Shown here: positions 25,621 through 32,842 of the stretch, piece by piece
How positions within the stretch are numbered: the stretch's first letter is position 1
How the letters are laid out: every line of letters starts with the position of its first letter
DNA from: Desulfuromonas sp.
GTDB lineage: Bacteria; Desulfobacterota; Desulfuromonadia; Desulfuromonadales; UBA2294
Length of the DNA: 35,677 nucleotides
Assembly (NCBI GenBank): GCA_002868925.1
Contig: PKTZ01000212.1
Coordinates: forward strand, 1 to 35,677
Direction: 5' to 3'
Translations under genes and position numbers: made by a program
The notes under the pieces: model-generated
Told to the model about the DNA's origin: nothing
The model's input: the letters and a program-made list of their open reading frames with translations, nothing else
Databases searched by the model: none

Positions 25621-26271
25621 ATGACATCATTTATCACCTTCGAAGGGATTGAGGGATCGGGCAAATCGACCCAGGTCCGCCTGCTCGCCGACTGGATCAA
25701 GTCCCGCTTCGGCGAAGAACCGGTCCTCACCCGCGAACCGGGCGGCTGCCGCATCTCCGACCAGATCCGCGCCACCCTGCTCGACGCCGCGAACAAGGGG
25801 ATGGACGAACGGGCCGAACTGCTGCTCTACGCCGCGGCCCGGGCCCAGCACATGGCCGAAATCATCCAGCCGGCACTCAGTACGGGCAAATTCGTCATCT
25901 GCGACCGCTTCACCGACGCTACCCTCGCTTACCAGGGCTACGGCCGCGGCCTGTCGAAGGAGTTGATCGAAGAGCTCAACACCCTGGCGACCTGCGGCGT
26001 TGAACCCGACCTGACCTTCCTGCTCGATTTTCCGCCGGAGACCGGCATCTCCCGGGCGAGAAGCCGCAATGCCGACTCGGACGGCCCGAACGAGGATCGC
26101 TTCGAGCAGGAAGAGATCGCCTTTCACCACCGGGTTCGCAACGGCTACCTAGACCTGGAGAAGAGCGCTCCCCGTATCCACCGCATCGACGCCACCGGCA
26201 GCATCGAGGAGGTCGCCGCCCGGATCCGGACTGTCTTTTCCCAGTTCATCGAACAGCGGCAAGCGATATGA
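25621..26271 (+). CDS. tmk: Thymidylate kinase
   Basis: A 216-aa kinase converting dTMP to dTDP. The P-loop FEGIEGSGKST lies near the N-terminus, followed by LTREPGG and the DRFTDATLAYQGYGRGL motif that binds the nucleotide. The LID-like region (SRARSRNADSDGPNEDRFEQEE) completes the fold. The usual Thr of REPGGT is Cys here, a mild change. No strong SD precedes ATG 25621. It is the first gene of tmk-holB-ricT-metG-tatD, an order kept in many bacteria, and overlaps holB by 4 nt. Confidence 0.96.
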   Translation: MTSFITFEGIEGSGKSTQVRLLADWIKSRFGEEPVLTREPGGCRISDQIRATLLDAANKGMDERAELLLYAAARAQHMAEIIQPALSTGKFVICDRFTDATLAYQGYGRGLSKELIEELNTLATCGVEPDLTFLLDFPPETGISRARSRNADSDGPNEDRFEQEEIAFHHRVRNGYLDLEKSAPRIHRIDATGSIEEVAARIRTVFSQFIEQRQAI

Positions 26272-27236
26272 CCTACGACCAGATCATCGGACATGAGCGG
26301 CAGAAGGACATCCTGCGTCGCGCCGTCGCCACCGACCGGCTGGCACATGCCTACCTGTTCGAAGGGCCGGAGGGGATCGGTAAGCGGTTGATGGCACTCG
26401 CCCTGGTCCGGGCCGTCTTCTGCGAAAGCCGTACCGGCTGCGGTGACTGCAGCCCCTGCCGCAAAGTCGATCACCACAACCACCCCGACCTGCACATCTA
26501 TCAACCGGACGGACAGCAGATCAAGATCGAGCAGATCCGTGAACTGCAGCGCGAACTTTCGTTCCGACCGGTCGAAGCCGGGAAGAAAATCTGCCTCATT
26601 GACCAGGCCGACAGGATGAACCCGGCAGCGGCAAACGCCCTGCTCAAAACCCTCGAAGAGCCTTCCCCTGACACCCTGCTCATCCTGATCAGCGCCCGGC
26701 CCGAGGCACTGCTGCAGACCGTCCGCTCCCGCTGCCAGCGGCTCCCATTTGCCCGCCTGCCGCAACGACAGATCGAGGAGACCCTGCTGCACCACCGCGA
26801 TCTCGACCCGCGCTCGGCCCATGTCATCGCCGCCCTCTCCAGCGGCAGTTTCATGCGGGCCCTCGGCTGCGACCAGGGCTTCTACCTCGAGCAGCGGCCG
26901 CAGATCCTGAAGAGCGTCACCGGCCTGTCGCGGGGGAGTGTGCTGCCGCTGCTCGACCTGGCAAAGGAGATGGCGGCCGAAAAGGAGACGATCCCGGACA
27001 CCCTTGAGGTGCTACAGTCGTTCTACCGCGACCTGCTGGTTTACAGCCAGGGGCGACCGGAGAGCGCCCTGATCAACATCGACCTGATGGAAAAGATCAG
27101 GCGGGTCGCGGCGCGGGAGGATACGACCTCGATCCTGCGCAAACTCGAAGCGATCGAGGCGGGCCGGAAGAACCTCGATCGCAACGTCAACGCTCAGCTC
27201 AATCTCGAAGTCCTGCTGCTACGCCTGGCGGCCTGA
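26268..27236 (+). CDS. holB: DNA polymerase III delta' subunit
   Basis: A 322-aa clamp-loader subunit. The N-terminus YDQIIGHERQKDILRRAVATDRLAHAYLFEGPEGIGKR is typical. The P-loop has Arg after the Lys instead of Ser/Thr, as expected for a delta' that does not hydrolyse ATP. The zinc module is CGDCSPC with an upstream Cys and HHNHPD, and the SRC motif is present (VRSRCQRL). The ATG is inside the tmk stop (ATGA overlap). It is followed by an 86-nt spacer holding a separate promoter for ricT. Confidence 0.93.
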   Translation: MTYDQIIGHERQKDILRRAVATDRLAHAYLFEGPEGIGKRLMALALVRAVFCESRTGCGDCSPCRKVDHHNHPDLHIYQPDGQQIKIEQIRELQRELSFRPVEAGKKICLIDQADRMNPAAANALLKTLEEPSPDTLLILISARPEALLQTVRSRCQRLPFARLPQRQIEETLLHHRDLDPRSAHVIAALSSGSFMRALGCDQGFYLEQRPQILKSVTGLSRGSVLPLLDLAKEMAAEKETIPDTLEVLQSFYRDLLVYSQGRPESALINIDLMEKIRRVAAREDTTSILRKLEAIEAGRKNLDRNVNAQLNLEVLLLRLAA

Positions 27237-27253
27237 ACGGGATGTGACAAATG

Positions 27254-27282
27254 TTGACAATCGTGCGACAAAATGGTCTTAT
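27254..27282 (+). promoter_or_regulatory. Sigma70-type promoter upstream of ricT-metG
   Basis: A perfect TTGACA (27254-27259), a 17-bp spacer and TCTTAT (27277-27282, 4 of 6 bases). It lies in the holB-ricT gap and would give a leader of roughly 35 nt, so ricT-metG can be expressed independently of tmk-holB. Confidence 0.7.
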
Positions 27283-27322
27283 CGCAGGTTCATAAATTTC
27301 AACTACGAGTGATTTAAATAAT

Positions 27323-27814
27323 ATGATGCGAATTGTTACGATAAAGTTCCGGACCGCCGGCAAACACTACGATTTCAACGCCCGCGATTTCGAGTTGAAA
27401 ACGGGCGACCGGGTGATCGTCGAAACCGACCGCGGGCGGGCCCTCGGCTCGGTCGTCTCCGACCCGGTCGAATACGATCCGAAAGACGAAAAGCGGGAGT
27501 TCAAGAGCGTCCTGCGCCTCGCCACCGAAGAAGATTTGCAAATGGCGGTCACCAATTCGGCGCGCGAAGAGACAGCCTTCCGCTACTGCCGCTCCAAAAT
27601 TTCGGAACGGCAGATGGAGATGAAGCTGGTCAAGGCCGAGTACCTGTTCGACGGCTCTAAGATCATCTTCTACTTCACCGCCGACGGCCGGGTCGATTTT
27701 CGCGAACTGGTCAAGGATTTGGCTCATCACTTCCACACCCGGATCGAGATGCGCCAGATCGGCGTTCGCGACGAGGCGAAGCTGATCGGCGGTATCGGCA
27801 TCTGCGGTCAGTAG
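27323..27814 (+). CDS. ricT: RicT/YaaT (PSP1 family) N-terminal fragment, ended by in-frame TAG
   Basis: 163 residues matching the N-terminal half of RicT (PSP1 domain), including IVETDRGRALGSVV, VEYLFDG-like AEYLFDGSKIIFYFTADGRVDFRELVKDLAHHF and IEMRQIGVRDEAKLIGGIGICG. In Bacillus RicT joins RicA and RicF in an iron-sulfur complex that acts on RNase Y and RNA maturation. The frame stops at TAG 27812-27814 in the middle of the family motif CGRxLCC (here CGQ-stop-LCC). The rest of the protein continues in the same frame from 27815 to 28516. As it stands the fragment lacks most of the cluster cysteines. It may be a nonsense mutation, a sequence error, or a read-through stop. If read through, the product would be 397 residues with codon 164 decoded. 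Confidence 0.85.
   Translation: MMRIVTIKFRTAGKHYDFNARDFELKTGDRVIVETDRGRALGSVVSDPVEYDPKDEKREFKSVLRLATEEDLQMAVTNSAREETAFRYCRSKISERQMEMKLVKAEYLFDGSKIIFYFTADGRVDFRELVKDLAHHFHTRIEMRQIGVRDEAKLIGGIGICGQ
27812..27814 (+). other. In-frame amber codon interrupting ricT
   Basis: TAG at codon 164, between CGQ and LCCCSFLTEF. The frame upstream and downstream is identical and conserved. A single base change from GAG (Glu, common at this position in relatives as far as I recall) would restore the gene. The neighbouring Arg-to-Gln (CAG) change is also atypical. Confidence 0.85.
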
Positions 27815-27862
27815 CTCTGCTGCTGCAGCTTCCTCACCGAATTTTCGCCGGTATCGGTCAAG

Positions 27863-28516
27863 ATGGCCAAAGAACAGCAGTTGGCGCTCAATCCGAATAA
27901 GATCTCGGGCCAGTGCGGCCGCCTGCTCTGCTGCCTCGGTTACGAATACGAAACCTACTGCAAGATGCGCAAGGGGATGCCGAAGTGCGGCATGAAGCTT
28001 TCGGTCGAGGGGATAAACGCCCAGGTCTCGGAGACCGACATCCTCGGCCAGAAAGTCGCGGTCCGGGTCGCTGACGGCCGCTGCGTCAAAATGAGCAAGG
28101 ACGAATTCAAGCAGCTCCAGGAATCGGGCGGCAAGCTCCCGGAGAAAAAACCCGACCCCGCCCTGGCCGAAGCAGAAACCGAGAGCAGACCGGCTCCCGA
28201 GAAAAAAGCCAAGCAGGAACAGCAGCAATCGACCGACGACAAGCCGAAGAAGAGACGGCGCAGAAGACGTAAGCCGGGCAAAAAGAGCGAGTCGGGCCAG
28301 CAACAGGGCGGGCAGAAACAACAGTCGGGCGACAAGCAGGGCAAACCGAATCCCAATAAGAGCGACAAGCCGGACAGCCAGAAGAGCCAGGGGAAACCAG
28401 AGCAGAAACAGCAGCAACAGGCCGGCTCCCAGCAGCCGACCGGCGAAAAGAAGAGTAGACGGCGTCGCCGTCCCAGGCGCAAGACACCGAAACCGGATTC
28501 ATCCGACAAGAGTTAA
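27863..28516 (+). CDS. ricT: RicT C-terminal fragment with long basic/Gln-rich tail
   Basis: An open frame of 217 codons from ATG 27863, in the same frame as the N-terminal fragment. Homology already begins at 27815 (LCCCSFLTEFSPVSVKMAKEQQ). The conserved core is ALNPNKISGQCGRLLCCLGYE followed by a small beta domain to about residue 105. The last 110 residues are low complexity: Lys/Arg clusters (RRRRRRK, SRRRRRPRRK) separated by Gln/Ser/Pro/Lys-rich stretches. Such a tail suggests RNA or ribosome binding. There is no SD before ATG 27863, so independent translation is uncertain. The tail ends 15 nt before metG. Confidence 0.75.
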   Translation: MAKEQQLALNPNKISGQCGRLLCCLGYEYETYCKMRKGMPKCGMKLSVEGINAQVSETDILGQKVAVRVADGRCVKMSKDEFKQLQESGGKLPEKKPDPALAEAETESRPAPEKKAKQEQQQSTDDKPKKRRRRRRKPGKKSESGQQQGGQKQQSGDKQGKPNPNKSDKPDSQKSQGKPEQKQQQQAGSQQPTGEKKSRRRRRPRRKTPKPDSSDKS

Positions 28517-28531
28517 AGCGGGAGCCACCTC

Positions 28532-30064
28532 ATGGAAAAAACTTTCTACATCACGACACCGATCTACTATGTCAACGATGTCCCCCATATCGGGCACGCC
28601 TATACCACCATCGCCTGCGATGTCCTGGCCCGCTACAAGAAAGAGCGCGGTTACAAGGTCTACTTTCTGACCGGCACCGACGAACATGGCCAGAAGGTCG
28701 AGAAAGCGGCGCAGGCCAACGGTGAAACCCCGCTCGAGCTGGCCGACCGCGTGGTCAAGCGCTTCCAGTCGCTCTGGGAGAAGCTCAATATCGACAACAC
28801 CGACTTCATCCGCACCACCCAAGAACGGCACAAGAAGGCCGTCGAGGAGATCTTCCGCCGGATCGAAGCAAAAAAAGACATCTACCTCGGCGAGTACGAG
28901 GACTGGTACTGCACCCCCTGCGAGACCTTCTGGACCGAAAAGCAGCTGCTCGACGGCAACTGCCCCGACTGCGGCCGTCCGACCGACAAGCTGAGGGAGG
29001 AGTCGTACTTCTTTAGAATGAGCAAGTACCAGGACGCCCTGCTCGAACATATTGAGAAGAATCCCGACTTCATCCAGCCCCGCACCCGGCGCAATGAGAT
29101 TCTCAGTTTCATCAAGGAGGGGCTGCGTGACCTCTCAATTTCGCGCACCACCTTCAACTGGGGCATCCCGGTGCCGGGCAACGACAAGCACGTCATCTAC
29201 GTCTGGTTCGACGCCCTGACCAACTATATCTCGTCGCTCGGCTTCCCGGACGATCCCGACGGCAACTTCAAAGATTTCTGGCCGTGCAACGTCCACGTCA
29301 TCGGCAAGGACATCCTCCGCTTCCACACCGTCTACTGGCCGACCTTCCTGCTCGCCGCCGGCATCCCACTGCCGGAAAAAGTGTTCGCCCACGGCTGGTG
29401 GACGGTCGAGGGGCAGAAGATGAGCAAGTCGCTGCGCAACGTGGTCGAGCCGAACATGCTGGTTGACAAGTACGGGGTCGACGCCATCCGCTACTTTTTA
29501 CTGCGCGAGGTCCCGTTCGGGCTCGACGGCGACTTCTCCCACACCGCCCTGGTCCACCGGATCAACTCCGATCTGGCCAATGATCATGGCAACCTGGTCA
29601 GCCGCTCGACGGCGATGGTCAACAAGTACTTCGACGGTGTCCTGCCGCAGCCGGGCGCCGACGAGGAGGTCGATACAGAGTTAAAGCAGATTTTCAACAA
29701 TGCGGTCGCAACTGTCGATCAACACATGAATAATCTCGCCTTCAACAAAGCGCTGCAAGCGATCTGGGAGCTGGTCTCGGCGGCCAACAAGTACATCGAC
29801 GACACCGCCCCCTGGGCACTGGCCAAGGACGATTCACAAAAGGAGCGGCTCGGCACGGTGATGTACAACCTGCTCGAGGCGGTCCGGCTGATCGCCCTCT
29901 ACACCGCCCCGTTCATGCCGGAGACCGGAGCCAAGGTGCTGGCACTGCTTGGCGACAGTGAAGAGAGCGATGTCACCGATGTCCGCTTCGACTGGGGCGG
30001 CCTCAAACCTGGCACGAAAATCACCAAATCGAAGCCGCTCTTCCCGCGGATTGAAACCGAATAA
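28532..30064 (+). CDS. metG: Methionyl-tRNA synthetase (short form)
   Basis: A 510-aa class I synthetase charging tRNA-Met. HIGH is at residues 19-22 (HIGHAYTTIACDVLARY) and KMSKS at GQKMSKSLRNVVEP. One zinc knuckle is visible (CTPCETFW...GNCPDCGRPTD). The anticodon-binding helical domain is complete. The EMAPII-like C-terminal tRNA-binding domain of longer MetRS is absent. GGGAG lies 8-10 nt ahead of ATG 28532. It is 15 nt after ricT and is followed by a strong terminator. Confidence 0.97.
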   Translation: MEKTFYITTPIYYVNDVPHIGHAYTTIACDVLARYKKERGYKVYFLTGTDEHGQKVEKAAQANGETPLELADRVVKRFQSLWEKLNIDNTDFIRTTQERHKKAVEEIFRRIEAKKDIYLGEYEDWYCTPCETFWTEKQLLDGNCPDCGRPTDKLREESYFFRMSKYQDALLEHIEKNPDFIQPRTRRNEILSFIKEGLRDLSISRTTFNWGIPVPGNDKHVIYVWFDALTNYISSLGFPDDPDGNFKDFWPCNVHVIGKDILRFHTVYWPTFLLAAGIPLPEKVFAHGWWTVEGQKMSKSLRNVVEPNMLVDKYGVDAIRYFLLREVPFGLDGDFSHTALVHRINSDLANDHGNLVSRSTAMVNKYFDGVLPQPGADEEVDTELKQIFNNAVATVDQHMNNLAFNKALQAIWELVSAANKYIDDTAPWALAKDDSQKERLGTVMYNLLEAVRLIALYTAPFMPETGAKVLALLGDSEESDVTDVRFDWGGLKPGTKITKSKPLFPRIETE

Positions 30065-30074
30065 TCCTTTAAAC

Positions 30075-30099
30075 GGGCGGGCACAACCCGCCCTTTTTT
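30075..30099 (+). terminator. Intrinsic terminator after metG, abutting tatD
   Basis: GGGCGGG, loop CACAA, CCCGCCC, then TTTTTT: a perfect 7-bp GC stem and six Ts. It ends only 4 nt before the tatD start codon. Confidence 0.9.
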
Positions 30100-30103
30100 G
30101 ATC

Positions 30104-31486
30104 ATGAACTACACCCTTGTCGATTCACATGCCCATCTCGACGGAAGCCGCTTCGTCGAAGATCTCGACGACGTCCTCGCCCGCGCCAATGAGCACGGGA
30201 TCGAGTATATCCTGACCGTCGGCTGCGACCTCGAAAGCTCGCGCCGCAGCATCGACCTCGCCCTGCGCTACCCGCAGATCTACGCCACCGTCGGCATCCA
30301 CCCGCACGATGCAGTCACCGCCGACGAAGCGGCGATCGACGAGCTGCGGCAGATGATGCAGTCGGTCGACAAAGTGGTCGCCATTGGCGAGACCGGCCTC
30401 GACTTCTACCGCGACCGGGCGCCACGTCCGCAGCAGCGCCAGGCCTTCCGTAGCCAGATCCGCCTGGCAAGGGAACTGAAAAAGCCGCTGGTGATCCACG
30501 ATCGCGACGCCCACGACGAGGTGATGACCATCCTCGAGGAGGAGCAGGCCAACGAGGTCGGCGGCATTCTGCACTGCTTCAGCGGCGATCTGGAGATGGC
30601 GCGGCGCTGCATCGACCTCGGCTTTTACATCTCATTCCCCGGCACCCTGACCTACCCGAAAAACGAGCAACTGCAGGATATCGCGCGGGCACTGCCGATC
30701 GACCGCTGCCTGGTCGAGACCGACTGCCCCTACCTCGCCCCGCAGAAATGGCGCGGCAAGCGCAACGAGCCGTCCTACGTCCGCGCAACCGCCGAGTTCC
30801 TGGCCGAGCTCAAGGGGTTGACCTTCGACGACGTCGCCCGGGTGACCTCGCTTAACTGCCACCGCCTGTTCGGCTTCGGCCACATCGACCAGTCGACCAA
30901 GATCGCCTACACGATCCGCAACTCCCTCTACCTCAACATCACCAACCGCTGCACCAACAGCTGTACCTTCTGCGCCAAGTTCAAGGACTTCACGGTCAAG
31001 GGGCATCAGCTCTGCCTGGAGCGCGAACCCGACTTCGACGAAGTGATCGACGCCATCGGCGACCCGGCCGCATTCGACGAGGTCGTCTTCTGCGGTTACG
31101 GCGAACCGCTTTTGCGGCTCGAGCTGGTCAAGCAGATCGCTAGCTGGCTGAAAAAGGAAGGGAAACAGGTACGGATCAACAGCGACGGCCAGGCCAACCT
31201 GGTGCACGGCCGCAACATCCTGCCGGAACTGGCCGGGCTGGTCGATGCGATCTCGATCTCGCTCAACGCACCCGACGCCGCGACCTACCAGCATCACTGC
31301 CAGTCGGAGTTCGGCGAGGCGGGGTATGCGGCGATCCTCGATTTTCTGAAAGAGGCAAAAAAGCAGATCCCGTCGGTGACGGCGACGGCAGTCACCCTGC
31401 CCGGCCTCGATATCGAAGCCTGCCGGGCCATCGCCGAAGAGATCGGCGTCGACTTCCGGGCACGGGAGTACAACGACCTCGGCTAG
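30104..31486 (+). CDS. TatD-family metal-dependent hydrolase fused to a radical SAM domain
   Basis: A 460-aa fusion. Residues 1-258 are a complete TatD nuclease domain with its metal ligands: His9/His11 (HAHLD), Glu96 (GETGLDF), His132 (IHDRDAHD), His157 (LHCFSGD) and Asp207 (ETDCPYLAP). Residues about 270-460 form a radical SAM domain with Cys283/Cys287/Cys290 (CTNSCTFCAKF) and CGYGEPL. TatD proteins are 3'-5' DNases/deacylase-like enzymes; the radical SAM partner belongs to a family known to be encoded beside or fused to TatD, with no proven substrate. ATG 30104 is preferred to TTG 30098. No SD exists because the metG terminator occupies that place. Confidence 0.92.
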   Translation: MNYTLVDSHAHLDGSRFVEDLDDVLARANEHGIEYILTVGCDLESSRRSIDLALRYPQIYATVGIHPHDAVTADEAAIDELRQMMQSVDKVVAIGETGLDFYRDRAPRPQQRQAFRSQIRLARELKKPLVIHDRDAHDEVMTILEEEQANEVGGILHCFSGDLEMARRCIDLGFYISFPGTLTYPKNEQLQDIARALPIDRCLVETDCPYLAPQKWRGKRNEPSYVRATAEFLAELKGLTFDDVARVTSLNCHRLFGFGHIDQSTKIAYTIRNSLYLNITNRCTNSCTFCAKFKDFTVKGHQLCLEREPDFDEVIDAIGDPAAFDEVVFCGYGEPLLRLELVKQIASWLKKEGKQVRINSDGQANLVHGRNILPELAGLVDAISISLNAPDAATYQHHCQSEFGEAGYAAILDFLKEAKKQIPSVTATAVTLPGLDIEACRAIAEEIGVDFRAREYNDLG

Positions 31487-31500
31487 GAGGGTGTCGACGG

Positions 31501-31608
31501 CTACTTCTTCTTGCGTTTGCGCAACGCTTTACGGATGCCGAAGAAGAGACCGACCAGGGTCAACCCCCAGATCACGGCGAGCATGGCAATTTCACTGACG
31601 CTGTACAT
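31501..31608 (-). CDS. 35-aa single-span membrane peptide
   Basis: A short frame opposite to its neighbours, from ATG 31608 to TAG 31501. The peptide has a short polar start (MYSVSE), one hydrophobic segment (IAMLAVIWGLTLVGLFFGI) and a strongly basic end (RKALRKRKKK). This fits one transmembrane helix with a cytoplasmic tail. Codon choice resembles that of the neighbours. GCAGGT directly before the ATG is too close to be an ideal SD. It fills the convergent gap after tatD. No function can be assigned; it could be a small regulator of a membrane complex, or non-coding. Confidence 0.5.
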   Translation of the reverse strand: MYSVSEIAMLAVIWGLTLVGLFFGIRKALRKRKKK

Positions 31609-31632
31609 ACCTGCAAGTTTACACGATCAAAA

Positions 31633-31644
31633 AAAGACGTCTTT
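31633..31644. promoter_or_regulatory. 12-bp perfect palindrome between divergent small ORF and GNAT gene
   Basis: AAAGACGTCTTT is a perfect palindrome 19 bp upstream of the GNAT start and 25 bp upstream of the small membrane peptide start. It is centrally placed for control of both directions. No matching regulator is identifiable. Confidence 0.35.
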
Positions 31645-31662
31645 GACCGGAATCAATTCACG

Positions 31663-32475
31663 ATGCAGCTAGTAAGACCGACAGTGAACGACTGGAACCT
31701 GTTCAACCGTTGGGCAAAAGCGGAAGGATGGTCGGTTCCGGCCTATGAACTAGACCTCTACCGGGGTGAGCTCGCCGACGACGCCCTGGTACTGAAAGAC
31801 GGCGATGCCTGCTGCGGCTTCGTCACCGCCGTCGCCTACGAGAAAAGCGGCTGGATCGGCAACCTGGTCGTCCCGGAGCATCTGCGCGGCAAGGGCTACG
31901 GTCGCGAACTGTTCGAACAATCGATCAAGGGCCTTGAGCAAAGAGGTATCGACAGCATCTGGTTGACCGCATCGGAAATGGGGCAACCGCTCTACCAGCA
32001 GTACGGCTTCGAAGCGATCGGCACCATCGAACGCTTCGTCCTGATGCCGAAAACAGCAGCGGAAAAGACAGCGACGACACAGCCAATCGAAAAGCTTCTT
32101 GCGGCCGACGCCGCCTGCTGGGATGAGTCGCGCGCCGCCCTGCTCTCGCCCCTGAGCGGCCAAAGCTGCGTTTTTGCCAGCGGAGACAGCTGCGCCCTGT
32201 TACAGCAGCACACCGACTTCCAGATCATCGGTCCCTGGTATTCCCCTGCCCGCTCATCGGATGAGCTGTCAGAAGTCCTGCAGGGCTGCCTGGCCCATCT
32301 CAAACCGGGCATCAAGACCGTGATTGATATGGTGCAGGATCAAATGGTTGGTGATCTGCTGCAAACCACCGGCTTCACAGCGACCGGGACCAACCGCCTG
32401 ATGGTAAAAGGCTGCCACGATCATATCGATCATGGCAGCCTGGTTTCTCTGGCCAGCCTCGGAAGCATGGGCTGA
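31663..32475 (+). CDS. Two-domain GNAT acetyltransferase-like protein
   Basis: A 270-aa protein. Residues about 1-128 form a canonical GNAT domain: motif A is LVVPEHLRGKGYGRELFEQS with the acetyl-CoA binding RGKGYG, and YQQYGFEAIGTIERFVL is the closing strand. Residues about 140-260 resemble a second, degenerate acetyltransferase domain (SGQSCVFASGDSCALLQ, TDFQIIGPWYSP, LLQTTGFTATGTNRLMVKG), as in YitH-like tandem GNATs. The substrate is unknown. The SD before ATG 31663 is weak. It is convergent with the small cysteine-rich gene. Confidence 0.8.
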   Translation: MQLVRPTVNDWNLFNRWAKAEGWSVPAYELDLYRGELADDALVLKDGDACCGFVTAVAYEKSGWIGNLVVPEHLRGKGYGRELFEQSIKGLEQRGIDSIWLTASEMGQPLYQQYGFEAIGTIERFVLMPKTAAEKTATTQPIEKLLAADAACWDESRAALLSPLSGQSCVFASGDSCALLQQHTDFQIIGPWYSPARSSDELSEVLQGCLAHLKPGIKTVIDMVQDQMVGDLLQTTGFTATGTNRLMVKGCHDHIDHGSLVSLASLGSMG

Positions 32476-32506
32476 CCGCTTCTTTTTGAGTTAACGGGTT
32501 AAGCCA

Positions 32507-32686
32507 TCACAGCGGCTTCGGCAGACAGACGTTGGCCGCATCATGGACCTTGGCACCACAGTTGGTGCAAACAAACTTCGGGTCCTCGAAAATCTTGTCG
32601 ATCTCGGCATTGCGATCCTTGTACTGGAGTTGACAGGCGTGCAGGTCACAATGCTCTTCCGGGTTCTCACAGCTGAATTCAGTCAT
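32507..32686 (-). CDS. 59-aa cysteine-rich (zinc-binding type) protein
   Basis: A small frame from ATG 32686 to TGA 32507 with an excellent SD, AAGGAGGT, about 6 nt ahead. The peptide has six cysteines. SCENPEEHCDLHAC forms an N-terminal cluster, and FVCTNCGAKVHDAANVC is a zinc-ribbon-like CxxC followed by His and Cys. A charged helix (QYKDRNAEIDKIFED) separates them. It is probably a cytosolic metal-binding protein. I do not recognise a named family. A promoter candidate lies upstream. Confidence 0.75.
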   Translation of the reverse strand: MTEFSCENPEEHCDLHACQLQYKDRNAEIDKIFEDPKFVCTNCGAKVHDAANVCLPKPL

Positions 32687-32707
32687 AACAGACCTCCTTT
32701 TCTATAA

Positions 32708-32735
32708 AGATTAGCGCCAGAATCGGCAACGTCAA
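32708..32735 (-). promoter_or_regulatory. Candidate promoter of the 59-aa cysteine-rich gene
   Basis: On the minus strand TTGACG (32735-32730), a 16-bp spacer and TAATCT (32713-32708). The -35 box is good, the -10 box weak. Confidence 0.4.
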
Positions 32736-32765
32736 CCTTTGCCGGGTGCGAAAACAAATCGTGCG

Positions 32766-32794
32766 TTGAACCGCGCGAAAAAATCCAGTAGACT
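32766..32794 (+). promoter_or_regulatory. Sigma70-type promoter of the dNMP kinase-like gene
   Basis: TTGAAC (32766-32771), a 17-bp spacer and TAGACT (32789-32794). It would start transcription about 40 nt before ATG 32843. Confidence 0.6.
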
Positions 32795-32842
32795 CAGCAA
32801 ACGATGTTCTAATCTTTTCATTCAATAAAACAGGGGCAAAGT

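Noticed and set aside
27812-27814. TAG in ricT as evidence of pyrrolysine or a recoded genome
   Set aside because: TAG ends four other genes here at sensible places (cheB 9256-9258, zinc-ribbon receiver 13239-13241, ATPase 15985-15987, cheY 18842-18844). No pyl genes are in view, and RicT is not a known pyrrolysine protein.
27314-28417. A 367-codon open frame antisense to ricT crossing the TAG region
   Set aside because: The product is a Leu/Phe-rich translation of the complement of biased codons. RicT homology on the plus strand is unmistakable on both sides.
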